Below the pieces are notes generated by a model, which did no database searches, had not been told where the DNA came from, and worked only from the letters and a program-made list of their open reading frames with translations. DNA of 7,704 bases from Candidatus Uhrbacteria bacterium (GTDB lineage: Bacteria > Patescibacteriota > Patescibacteriia > JACQRZ01): positions 1 to 7,704 of the forward strand of contig JACQRZ010000063.1 of the NCBI GenBank assembly GCA_016206235.1, read 5' to 3'. Below are positions 1-5,488 of this stretch, in pieces. Numbering within the stretch: the stretch's first letter is position 1; each line of letters begins with the position of its first letter. A program made the translations under genes and the position numbers.

Positions 1-13
1 AAATAATTGACAT

Positions 14-763
14 ATGAAGAACAATCTCATAAATTGGCTTATTTCTACTGGACTTGATGAGCAGCGTGCATCCCTCTATTTAGCCGTACTTTCAAGGGGA
101 GAGGCTACTGCAGGCGAGCTTGCAAGGGCCATTTCAGTGGGGAGAACGGCGGTGTATGACAATCTTCGTGTGCTTGAAGGACGCGGGTATGTCCATGTGA
201 TAAACAAGGGAAAGCGAAAGATTTATATTCCAATTCATCCCAAAGAACTCTATAAAAAATTCGACAACCAGCGTCAGCAGCTCAAGGATTTACTACCGGA
301 TTTTCTCGCGCTCTATTCTGAAAGTGGCTCCCAACCATTTGTGCAGCTTTTTCAAGGCCCGTATGCAGCCCGCGAAGTCTATGAAGATATTCTTGCAATA
401 ACCAAAGAACGCTACTCTTACTTCTCTCCTTCACAATTAACACTCCAAGTCATTGATCTTTCGTACATCAAGGATTGGGTGCATCGACGGGTAAAAAAAG
501 GCATTCAGAGCCGCTCGTTGCGCGTAAAGGCACAAGATGTTGTTGGAGAATCCTTGTTTAATGATGAGGCAAACTATTTGCGACAGATTCGATATTTGCC
601 ATCGTACGTAGATTTGAAGGCTTCCGTATATATCTATGAAAAAAATATCGGCGTCATCTCTACAATCAAAGAAGGAACCTCTTTTATTATCCATTCGGCC
701 GATCTTTCATTCAATTTTCTTCAGATTTTTGATTTTTTGTGGAGCGTCAGCATGAGGTCGTGA
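14..763 (+). CDS. TrmB-family transcriptional regulator
   Basis: A 249-residue protein with an N-terminal winged helix-turn-helix. Residues about 5-72 carry the TrmB-like pattern: a GLDEQRASLYLAVL helix, then GEATAGELARAISVGRTAVYDNLRVLEGRGYV, where GRTAVYDNLRVLE (43-55) is the probable recognition helix and GKRKIYIPI (66-74) the wing. Residues 76-100 are a charged linker helix. Residues 107-245 form a second alpha/beta domain resembling the sugar-binding or PLD-like C-terminal half of this family, so an effector is likely but cannot be named. TrmB relatives typically regulate sugar metabolism or act as orphan regulators. The ATG at 14 has no clear Shine-Dalgarno sequence and the window starts too close to show a promoter. 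The gene stops with TGA at 761-763, followed at once by an in-frame TAA. No neighbouring sugar transporter is visible, so the target is unknown. Confidence 0.85.
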   Translation: MKNNLINWLISTGLDEQRASLYLAVLSRGEATAGELARAISVGRTAVYDNLRVLEGRGYVHVINKGKRKIYIPIHPKELYKKFDNQRQQLKDLLPDFLALYSESGSQPFVQLFQGPYAAREVYEDILAITKERYSYFSPSQLTLQVIDLSYIKDWVHRRVKKGIQSRSLRVKAQDVVGESLFNDEANYLRQIRYLPSYVDLKASVYIYEKNIGVISTIKEGTSFIIHSADLSFNFLQIFDFLWSVSMRS

Positions 764-803
764 TAAGAATTTTTCAGCTCTCTTGCGGTCCAAAATAAAA
801 AGA

Positions 804-940
804 AACCTCTCGAGTTTGAAACAGTCACTCTTAGCCCCATGGGGAATTCCGCTTCGCATCCAACTCGCATCCCTGGGTTGCTTTCCGATGTCGCAACCCT
901 TCAATTCCCCACGCGACGGAAAGCTGCTTCTGTCACTGTT
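804..940. other. Structured intergenic region, possible ncRNA or 3' UTR element
   Basis: No protein gene is supported between trmB and the tRNA region. The stretch can fold into nested stems: 820-825 with 935-940 (AACAGT/ACTGTT); 839-848 with 903-912 (nine Watson-Crick pairs, plus one G-U pair on the minus strand only); and 875-881 with 893-899 (GGGTTGC/GCAACCC). The 11-base loop of the last hairpin contains TTTCCG (882-887), which is complementary to CGGAAA at 917-922, outside the middle stem; this would make a pseudoknot. The octamer TCGCATCC occurs twice (854-861, 865-872). On the minus strand a weak hairpin near 804-818 is followed by a T-rich stretch. It could be a small RNA on the minus strand or the 3' untranslated region of trmB. 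It matches no RNA family I recognise and no convincing promoter was found. Confidence 0.4.
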
Positions 941-944
941 GTTC

Positions 945-983
945 AAAAAAATACACCCAACCTTTCGGTTGAGTATATTTTTT
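945..983 (-). terminator. Intrinsic terminator, possibly bidirectional
   Basis: Arms 945-962 and 967-983 enclose a TTTC/GAAA tetraloop. Read on the minus strand, the core stem pairs ATACTCAACC with GGTTGGGTGT, using two G-U wobbles, and is followed by seven T. On the plus strand the same positions are C-A mismatches, so the minus strand is the better terminator. It would end transcription of the tRNA-Glu unit and, more weakly, of trmB from the other side. Confidence 0.75.
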
Positions 984-1019
984 AGCCCGTGGGGGAATCG
1001 AACCCCCGTTACTAGGATG
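983..1019 (-). repeat. Exact 37-bp copy of the tRNA-Glu 3' half
   Basis: This block is identical base for base to 1081-1117, the part of tRNA-Glu from the third anticodon base through the anticodon 3' strand, variable region, T arm, acceptor 3' strand and discriminator A. The CCA present after the intact gene is missing here; the sequence runs straight into the terminator. No matching acceptor 5' strand exists, so it cannot be a functional tRNA. It is either the remains of a second tRNA-Glu disrupted by the adjacent palindromic element, or an attachment-site duplication of the sort left when a mobile element integrates into a tRNA 3' half. Confidence 0.9.
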
Positions 1020-1049
1020 TCCGCCAGAGGCGGATCCGCCTTCGGCGGA
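1020..1049. repeat. 30-bp double-hairpin palindromic element
   Basis: Two tandem perfect 6-bp hairpins: TCCGCC-AGA-GGCGGA (1020-1034) and TCCGCC-TTC-GGCGGA (1035-1049). The whole unit is close to its own reverse complement. It is markedly GC-richer than its surroundings. From memory, TCCGCC/GGCGGA repeats of this type are scattered through intergenic regions of Patescibacteria genomes; this cannot be tested in the window, where only one copy occurs. It sits exactly inside what would be the anticodon loop of the partial tRNA-Glu copy. Confidence 0.8.
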
Positions 1050-1077
1050 AAAACCTGATGCCTTACGGTATTGATTC
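1050..1077 (-). pseudogene. Degenerate tRNA 5'-half-like segment
   Basis: Read on the minus strand this segment ends in AGGTTTT (1056-1050), identical to the anticodon-stem end and loop start of the intact tRNA-Glu. With the 30-bp element removed, TTTT joins CAT and restores the anticodon loop TTTTCAT. Further 5' the match to tRNA-Glu fades. The run GTAAGGCATCAGGTTTTT instead resembles the D-arm and anticodon 5' strand of many tRNA-Gln(UUG) genes, as I recall them. The acceptor 5' strand is not recognisable, so the segment is non-functional. It could be a decayed second tRNA-Glu, a Gln/Glu chimera, or in its upstream part chance similarity. Confidence 0.45.
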
Positions 1078-1152
1078 TGGTAGCCCGTGGGGGAATCGAA
1101 CCCCCGTTACTAGGATGAAAACCTAGTGTCCTAACCACTAGACGAACGGGCC
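1078..1152 (-). tRNA. tRNA-Glu(UUC)
   Basis: A complete cloverleaf reads on the minus strand: acceptor GGCCCGT pairs with ACGGGCT (first pair G-U); D arm GTC...GAC; anticodon stem CTAGG/CCTAG with loop TTTTCAT, giving anticodon UUC (plus-strand 1117-1119); variable TAAC; T stem GGGGG/CCCCC with loop TTCGATT; discriminator A; then an encoded CCA at 1080-1078. The sequence around the D arm (TTCGTCTAG...AGGACAC) matches bacterial tRNA-Glu. It delivers glutamate to GAA/GAG codons. The gene begins 8 bp after the GIY-YIG stop codon and may be transcribed from that gene's promoter or from the internal one at 1163-1190. The terminator at 945-983 would end the transcript. Confidence 0.95.
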
Positions 1153-1160
1153 GTAAGTAA

Positions 1161-1415
1161 CTAGTGTACTGAAAATCCAATTTTTTGCAATAACATTTTT
1201 CGAATCTGATAGTTATTTTTGAGCTGCAATTCTCGTTTTCTCGCATCGCCCTTAGAAACAAACTCTTCTTTATATACAAATTCTACTGGTATTCGATGGC
1301 GCAATGATTTTGTTTTTCCTTGATTATATTCCATGAGACGTTTTTCTATGTTATCTGTTATACCGATATACGATCCCTTATTCACTGAGCTACGGACGAT
1401 ATAGAGATAATACAT
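1161..1415 (-). CDS. Single-domain GIY-YIG endonuclease-like protein
   Basis: An 84-residue protein consisting only of a GIY-YIG domain of the UPF0213/YhbQ type. YYLYIV (2-7) is the GIY strand and SYIGIT (15-20) the YIG strand. Arg26 in IEKRLMEYN fits the conserved arginine, and Glu62 in ARKRELQLK is the expected metal-binding glutamate. All key positions look intact, so it may be an active nuclease; the substrate of these small proteins is unclear (DNA repair and structured DNA have been proposed for relatives). ATG at 1415 is preferred over the in-frame TTG at 1421, because a TATAAT box ends only 9 bp upstream of the ATG and would place the transcript start at or beyond the TTG. It is followed at 8 bp by tRNA-Glu on the same strand. 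Confidence 0.85.
   Translation of the reverse strand: MYYLYIVRSSVNKGSYIGITDNIEKRLMEYNQGKTKSLRHRIPVEFVYKEEFVSKGDARKRELQLKNNYQIRKMLLQKIGFSVH
1163..1190 (-). promoter_or_regulatory. Possible tRNA-Glu promoter
   Basis: On the minus strand TTGCAA (1190-1185) is followed after 16 bp by TACACT (1168-1163). Transcription would begin a few bases before the mature tRNA 5' end at 1152. It lies inside the 3' end of the GIY-YIG gene. The -35 box is imperfect, so this is a plausible match rather than a certain one. Confidence 0.4.
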
Positions 1416-1424
1416 GAACAATTA

Positions 1425-1430
1425 ATTATA
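1425..1430 (-). promoter_or_regulatory. -10 box of the GIY-YIG gene, near-leaderless
   Basis: A perfect TATAAT (minus strand, 1430-1425) lies 9 bp before the ATG at 1415, so the transcript would start within about three bases of the start codon. No good -35 box is present; the place where it should be is the T-rich tail of the DM13 terminator. No Shine-Dalgarno site fits in such a leader. Confidence 0.5.
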
Positions 1431-1448
1431 GGATGTGTCTATTCTACC

Positions 1449-1479
1449 AAAAAAGTTTGAAAGGTCAATGCTTTTGACC
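1449..1479 (-). terminator. Intrinsic terminator after the DM13 gene
   Basis: On the minus strand GGTCAA (1479-1474) pairs with TTGACC (1468-1463) around a 5-base loop, followed by TTTCAAACTTTTTT. It begins about 20 bp after the DM13 stop codon and separates that gene from the GIY-YIG/tRNA unit. Confidence 0.7.
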
Positions 1480-1498
1480 CGCAACGAACATGCGACAA

Positions 1499-1978
1499 CT
1501 ACTGCAATTCTGCTGCAGAAAAGAGCACGCGAAATGGCACGCACCATACGAGCACCGTATCATACGTTTTGGTATCAATACTTGCTGGCAGTGTGTAATT
1601 AATATTGCCCTTTGTCCCTCGTATTTTTCCAAGGTCGATATGCTCTTTTGCAGAGATATCAGTTGCAAGGTAGATGTGAAGATCAGGGCCGTTAATAGTT
1701 TCAAAATCTTCGAATCGAAGCGTGCGAACATCACCCTGCTCAATGAGCTTGGCAGTTCCTTGCACTTCGTGCGCATGCGTGACAAAAGCACCTTGCGCAC
1801 GAACAGTCGGCTGAGAAATGCTTTGCACTGCTTGCTCGTGCTCTGCACTTTCATTGCTCATAGGCGCAGCTGGAAATACTTCATCCACTTCCTGTACATT
1901 CCAGACTGGCGAGATTAGATACCACGCAACAGGGAGAATGATAACAGCGAGCACACCAGTTATGATATATTTTTTCAT
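1499..1978 (-). CDS. Membrane-anchored DM13-domain protein
   Basis: A 159-residue protein. Residues 1-3 (MKK) and a hydrophobic stretch at about 4-24 form an uncleaved signal anchor, followed by a low-complexity acidic linker (28-60). Residues about 63-158 are a DM13 domain: HAHEVQGTAKL (68-78), LRFEDFETINGPDLHIYL (87-104), GNINYTLP (124-131) and VLVWCVPFRVLFSAAEL (142-158). Cys146 is the nearly invariant cysteine of the family, proposed in published domain analysis to act in redox chemistry or cofactor binding. The domain should face outside the membrane. ATG at 1978 is preferred to the ATG at 2014, because the shorter start places MKK directly before the membrane helix and leaves room for a -10 box at 2005-2010. 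The gene is divergent from the membrane protein at 2100 and ends in its own terminator. The electron partner is unknown. Confidence 0.85.
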   Translation of the reverse strand: MKKYIITGVLAVIILPVAWYLISPVWNVQEVDEVFPAAPMSNESAEHEQAVQSISQPTVRAQGAFVTHAHEVQGTAKLIEQGDVRTLRFEDFETINGPDLHIYLATDISAKEHIDLGKIRGTKGNINYTLPASIDTKTYDTVLVWCVPFRVLFSAAELQ

Positions 1979-2004
1979 ATTTTTGCGATCGTATGTATTT
2001 AAAA

Positions 2005-2013
2005 AGTATAGCA
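2005..2013 (-). promoter_or_regulatory. Extended -10 promoter of the DM13 gene
   Basis: On the minus strand the sequence TGCTATACT combines a TG extension with a good -10 box (TATACT, 2010-2005). No clear -35 box is found at 17 bp, which an extended -10 can compensate for. The implied transcript has about 20 bases before the ATG at 1978. Confidence 0.45.
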
Positions 2014-2036
2014 TGATTTAATAGTAAGTAGAGCAA

Positions 2037-2065
2037 TTGACTATATGGGAAATTTTTGCTATTTT
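2037..2065 (+). promoter_or_regulatory. Sigma-70-like promoter of the membrane-protein gene
   Basis: TTGACT (2037-2042), 17 bp, then TATTTT (2060-2065). Transcription would begin near 2072, about 28 bases before the ATG at 2100, leaving room for the Shine-Dalgarno sequence AAGGAG at 2086-2091. The DM13 promoter diverges from the same 120-bp gap. Confidence 0.55.
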
Positions 2066-2099
2066 ATGCCCAATTGTTCTTTTACAAGGAGAGCAAAAG

Positions 2100-3047
2100 A
2101 TGGAGATACTGCAATGGATAGAATTGGCCATTGTAGCACTAGGTGGTGTATTCTGTTGTATATACGCATTTTTCTATCTAAAAGGCGATGGGGCAGATGA
2201 TGGAGATGCGGGTTTTCTAGGACTGCTTGCCGGTGGTGTCGGAGCTGCCATAACCTTTGGGGCTGTATTGATTATTCATCAGATGGTAAGCTGGATTATT
2301 TGGTTTATCGCTACCTACTGGCTCACGATTGTGAGTATTATCGGCGCCATTGCCCTGACTGCGCTTGCAATAGTACGGCGCGATGATATTGCTGATTTTT
2401 TTGAGCGATTCAATGAAAGCATACAAACAAGTTGCTACCAAACGTTTGAGAGGTATTCTGAATGGCGCTGGGAACAACAGTTCACTGACAAAGCTATCTT
2501 GAAGTCATCGAAAAAACGCGCTCACAAGCTTATGGCGCTTATTCCTGGGATTGAATGGATGGATATTCGCACTCAGATATCCGAGATTACGTTTAAGCAT
2601 ATTCCGCAACTTCTTATTGAGCGTAAACAAATTAAAAACGCTATTCAAAGCGCACAAAATGTACTTGATGGCGTGACGACAATACCGCAGCAATTTATTA
2701 CAGACCTTGAAAAGCAGCAAAACAAGCGTACTACCGAGTCAATTCAGGAATTGGTTGGAAAAGGCAATCAGAATAATGTCGACATAAATGACTGCGTTAG
2801 TATACTCAATCACGTTGAAGTTGATCTTCACAAAGCCATGCTCTCCGAAACGGATCGCGAGGCGCTTCGTACGAAGCTGCGGACGCTCACATCACGTATT
2901 GAAGAAAATAAAAAAGAAATCAAGACTGCGCAAGGCGAAGTCACTGCCTTTGTTCAGCAAGGTGGAATTGTATTGCCACTCCAAGCTCATTTCGAAAATA
3001 GCGACGAGGATGATACCCCTCGTCAACAAGAGCCGCAGCGCGAATAG
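2100..3047 (+). CDS. Unrecognised three-helix membrane protein with cytoplasmic helical tail
   Basis: A 315-residue protein that I do not recognise. The start at 2100 is chosen because AAGGAG lies 8 bases upstream, the clearest Shine-Dalgarno site in the window; an upstream in-frame TTG at 2037 falls inside the promoter and is rejected. Hydrophobic helices lie at about 5-27, 37-60 and 65-92, with a short Asp/Gly-rich loop (KGDGADDGDAG, 28-38) between the first two. The RRDD directly after helix 3 suggests that the C-terminal 220 residues are cytoplasmic. This tail is charged, mostly helical and probably coiled-coil in parts (about 170-210 and 230-290), ending in an acidic, Gln/Pro-rich stretch. 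No catalytic motif, nucleotide-binding loop or cysteine pattern is visible. It stands alone between its own promoter and terminator, so context gives no function. A scaffold or envelope role is conceivable but not shown. Confidence 0.8.
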   Translation: MEILQWIELAIVALGGVFCCIYAFFYLKGDGADDGDAGFLGLLAGGVGAAITFGAVLIIHQMVSWIIWFIATYWLTIVSIIGAIALTALAIVRRDDIADFFERFNESIQTSCYQTFERYSEWRWEQQFTDKAILKSSKKRAHKLMALIPGIEWMDIRTQISEITFKHIPQLLIERKQIKNAIQSAQNVLDGVTTIPQQFITDLEKQQNKRTTESIQELVGKGNQNNVDINDCVSILNHVEVDLHKAMLSETDREALRTKLRTLTSRIEENKKEIKTAQGEVTAFVQQGGIVLPLQAHFENSDEDDTPRQQEPQRE

Positions 3048-3064
3048 TGCTCGGCCATATATCG

Positions 3065-3093
3065 CCATCGGCCCCGTGTCGATGGTTTTTTTT
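3065..3093 (+). terminator. Intrinsic terminator after the membrane-protein gene
   Basis: CCATCGGC (3065-3072) pairs with GTCGATGG (3078-3085, one G-U pair) around CCCGT, followed by eight T (3086-3093). The last two T are also the first two bases of the TTGACT -35 box of the next gene. Confidence 0.85.
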
Positions 3094-3119
3094 GACTGCG
3101 TATAAAAACACGCTATACT
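3092..3119 (+). promoter_or_regulatory. Sigma-70-like promoter of hsp20
   Basis: TTGACT (3092-3097), a 16-bp spacer, then TATACT (3114-3119), placing the transcript start near 3126. The spacer begins with GCGT and ends with ACGC, a short inverted repeat that could be a binding site but may be chance. No CIRCE-type heat-shock operator is present. The -35 box overlaps the U-tract of the terminator upstream. Confidence 0.7.
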
Positions 3120-3147
3120 TATTGGAGCTATTGCTAATCTTCTCATC

Positions 3148-3600
3148 ATGCTTGGAATTTTTCAAAAACCCAAAATAACAGAGCCCCAGCCACGTCAGGG
3201 GTGGGTTGATGACCTCAAAAAAACCAATGGCGAACACGCCTGGAATATGTTTCAAGAAGGCGAGCTGCTCGTAGATATGTACGAGCGAGCCGACGCACTT
3301 GTTGTCCGTTCACTTATTGCTGGGGTAGATCCGGATAATTTAGAAATTTCTCTCCATAATGATCTTCTCACCATCCGAGGCGCGCGCGAAGATGTGGAAG
3401 AGATGTACGACGACCAGTTCTATCATCGCGAATGCTACTGGGGAGGCTTCAGGCGCACCATTGTGCTTCCAGTTCCAGTTGATCCGAATGGCATCCGAGC
3501 CTATTTTAAAAATGGTGTTGTTATTATAGAGCTTCCAAAACTCAATGAAGAATCACACATCAATCTCATCAATGACACGGAGTGGAGCGAGCAAGATTAA
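3148..3600 (+). CDS. Small heat shock protein, Hsp20/alpha-crystallin family
   Basis: A 150-residue ATP-independent holdase chaperone that binds unfolding proteins in the cytoplasm. The alpha-crystallin domain covers about 38-132: GELLVDMYERADALVVRSLIAGV (38-60), LEISLHNDLLTIRGARE (65-81), the region YHRECYWGGFRRTIVLP (92-108) and the signature GVVIIELPK (123-131). The N-terminal arm (1-37) starts MLGIFQKPKI, much like other Patescibacteria Hsp20s I recall. The C-terminal tail is short, and its I-x-I/V motif is at best degenerate (INL), so oligomer contacts may differ. ATG at 3148 has no Shine-Dalgarno site in range; GGAG at 3124-3127 is 20 bases away. The VanW gene follows after 7 bp on the same strand, probably in the same transcript. 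Confidence 0.93.
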   Translation: MLGIFQKPKITEPQPRQGWVDDLKKTNGEHAWNMFQEGELLVDMYERADALVVRSLIAGVDPDNLEISLHNDLLTIRGAREDVEEMYDDQFYHRECYWGGFRRTIVLPVPVDPNGIRAYFKNGVVIIELPKLNEESHINLINDTEWSEQD

Positions 3601-3607
3601 AAAAAAG

Positions 3608-5488
3608 ATGCTGTCAAAGATGACACTTGTGTTAGGGTGTCTTTTTTTTATATTGTGTTCACTTCTCTACGCATGGAATTTTGAAGTGGCCTATAGTAGC
3701 AGAATATACCCTGGCATATCTATTGCTTCCATTCCCATTGGCGGACTTACTCAGCAAGAAGCACTAGAAAAATTAAATCAAAATCTTGATGTTTTTTTAG
3801 AAAAAAATGCCGTATTCAAAGTAAACAATATCGAAAAAACCATTCCTCTCCAACCTCTCTCCTCTGATCCTGATATTCCTGGCACCGAACTTCTTGTCAT
3901 CGACAGATTATCAACTGTTCAACATGCGCTTACCATTGGCAGAGAAGCCTCATTACAAGAGGCCATCGCCAATAAAATGGCTGCATTATTGTTTGGTAAA
4001 ACAATAGATGTAGAGCTCATCGTTGAGAATGACGCCCTTACCAATATTCTTTCATCGGAGTTTAAGGACGTCATCGTGCCCTCTAAAAATGCAGTATTTA
4101 CATACAGCACGTCTGAGAAAAAAGTAACTATCATTGAAGAAGTTCGAGGCAGAGACCTTGATTACAGCAAAGCGGCACAGAATGTAGAACAACAGGTAAA
4201 AAAACTTGCACTCACATCTATCACTCTCTCTTTACAAGAAAAAAAACCTGATGTAACCAAGCGTCATCTTGAACTCCTCGTTCCGGCAGCAGAAAATCTT
4301 ATCGCTCGTGCTCCTCTTACGTTTGGTGTCAGTGAAAAAAAATGGAAGGTGCACGCCAAAGAACTTGCAGCATGGATAACAACCGACATATCATCTGCAC
4401 TGCCAGCACTTGCCTTTGACCAAGCAGCCATTGAGTTGTATCTCACAAAAACCATTGCTGATGACGTCCGTAGAGAGCCAGAAAATCCAAAGTTTGAAAT
4501 TCGTGAGGGGAAACTCTTTATCACCTCGCGTGGAAAAAACGGAAATGCATTGAATGTAAATCAAAGCGTACAGCTCATCATGGCCGCACTTGACACTCCT
4601 GCCCGCGAGCCTATTCAACTTGCGATGCAAGAGCTTTCCTCCCCGCTTATAACCGAACAGGCAGATAGCACCTACGAACTCCTCGCGGATGCAGTTACAG
4701 ATTTCAAAGGTAGTCCCACAAATCGCAAAAAAAATATTGCTCATGGGATGGGCAAGATGAATGGCGTCATTGTACTGCCAGATGAAGAGTTTTCGCTTAT
4801 TAAACTCCTCGGTCCTATTGATGAATCAAGCGGATTTCTTCCTGAACTGGTCATTAAAGGAAAAGAAACAAAGCCGGAATTTGGTGGGGGTCTTTGCCAA
4901 GTATCAACAACGCTTTTTCGAGGTGTGGCTCAAGCAGGACTTCCAGTGCTAGAACGCCGCAATCACTCCTATCGCGTCAGTTACTACGAACCGCCTATCG
5001 GGTTTGACGCGACTATTTACTTTCCAAAACCGGATTTTCGATTTATGAACGATACTAAAGGGCCTGTTCTCATTCAGGCCGGTGTAAGCGGCACAAAGGC
5101 ACGTGTCCAATTATGGGGGACAAAAGATGAGCGGCGCGTTGAAATCGACGAGCCAATCATCACAAATGTGCGGAAGCCAGGGCCAGCAAAAATGATTGAA
5201 ACAGACACACTCAAACCTGGCGAGAAAAAGTGTATTGAAAAACCCCATGCGGGAGCAGACGCCTATCTGGAACGACGAGTCTATTACCCTGACGGAACAA
5301 TGAAAAAAGATGGCTTCAAAAGCCATTATGTCGTCTGGCCAGAGATCTGCCTTATAGGCAAAGAAACAGCACCTCCTGCAACACCCGCAAATCAAACCTT
5401 AGAAGAGCCAGTCTCTTCGGGCCAAGAGCAGCTCGAGCCTCCACTATCTCAAGAAATTCCGCTCCAACAACAACCACTTGTTCAATAA
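3608..5488 (+). CDS. VanW-family envelope protein (YoaR-like)
   Basis: A 626-residue single-pass protein. A basic start and hydrophobic helix (about 6-24) anchor it in the membrane with the rest outside. Residues about 30-330 match the N-terminal part of YoaR-like proteins (YPGISIASIPIGGLTQQEA at 34-52), probably two peptidoglycan-binding PG_binding_4-like repeats. The VanW domain spans about 364-505: TNRKKNIAHGMGKMNGVIVLPDEEFS, the hallmark GGGLCQVSTTLF (426-437), ERRNHSYRVSYY (449-460) and FDATIYF (466-472). Residues about 525-585 (TDTLKPGEKKCIEKPHAGAD) resemble a G5-like extension; the last 35 residues are Pro/Gln-rich. Named for the vancomycin-resistance accessory VanW, its biochemical role is unknown, and no other van gene is here, so it should not be read as a resistance gene. 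The start is uncertain: ATGs at 3545 and 3572 overlap hsp20, and none has a clear ribosome site. 3608 is chosen because it avoids the overlap. Confidence 0.88.
   Translation: MLSKMTLVLGCLFFILCSLLYAWNFEVAYSSRIYPGISIASIPIGGLTQQEALEKLNQNLDVFLEKNAVFKVNNIEKTIPLQPLSSDPDIPGTELLVIDRLSTVQHALTIGREASLQEAIANKMAALLFGKTIDVELIVENDALTNILSSEFKDVIVPSKNAVFTYSTSEKKVTIIEEVRGRDLDYSKAAQNVEQQVKKLALTSITLSLQEKKPDVTKRHLELLVPAAENLIARAPLTFGVSEKKWKVHAKELAAWITTDISSALPALAFDQAAIELYLTKTIADDVRREPENPKFEIREGKLFITSRGKNGNALNVNQSVQLIMAALDTPAREPIQLAMQELSSPLITEQADSTYELLADAVTDFKGSPTNRKKNIAHGMGKMNGVIVLPDEEFSLIKLLGPIDESSGFLPELVIKGKETKPEFGGGLCQVSTTLFRGVAQAGLPVLERRNHSYRVSYYEPPIGFDATIYFPKPDFRFMNDTKGPVLIQAGVSGTKARVQLWGTKDERRVEIDEPIITNVRKPGPAKMIETDTLKPGEKKCIEKPHAGADAYLERRVYYPDGTMKKDGFKSHYVVWPEICLIGKETAPPATPANQTLEEPVSSGQEQLEPPLSQEIPLQQQPLVQ

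Noticed and set aside
7..12. TTGACA just before the trmB start codon
   Set aside because: As a -35 box it would place the promoter inside trmB, and no -10 box stands at the right distance; most likely chance.
804..940. SRP RNA, tmRNA or RNase P RNA in the structured region
   Set aside because: It contains GAAGCAGC, but the SRP loop with GTCAGG and GGAA partners is absent, as are tmRNA tRNA-like ends and RNase P core motifs.
707..1279. 190-codon open frame on the minus strand across the tRNA region, and a 91-codon frame at 783-1058 on the plus strand
   Set aside because: They run over tRNA-Glu, its partial copy, the palindrome and the terminator; peptides such as SNGGSIPPRA and WGNRTPV are the familiar false translations of tRNA genes.
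1490..1918. 142-codon frame on the plus strand
   Set aside because: Antisense shadow of the DM13 gene, whose domain motifs are clear on the other strand.
3608..5488. Glycopeptide resistance gene
   Set aside because: VanW proteins with PG-binding repeats are widespread envelope proteins; no vanH, vanA/B or vanX ligase genes are nearby.
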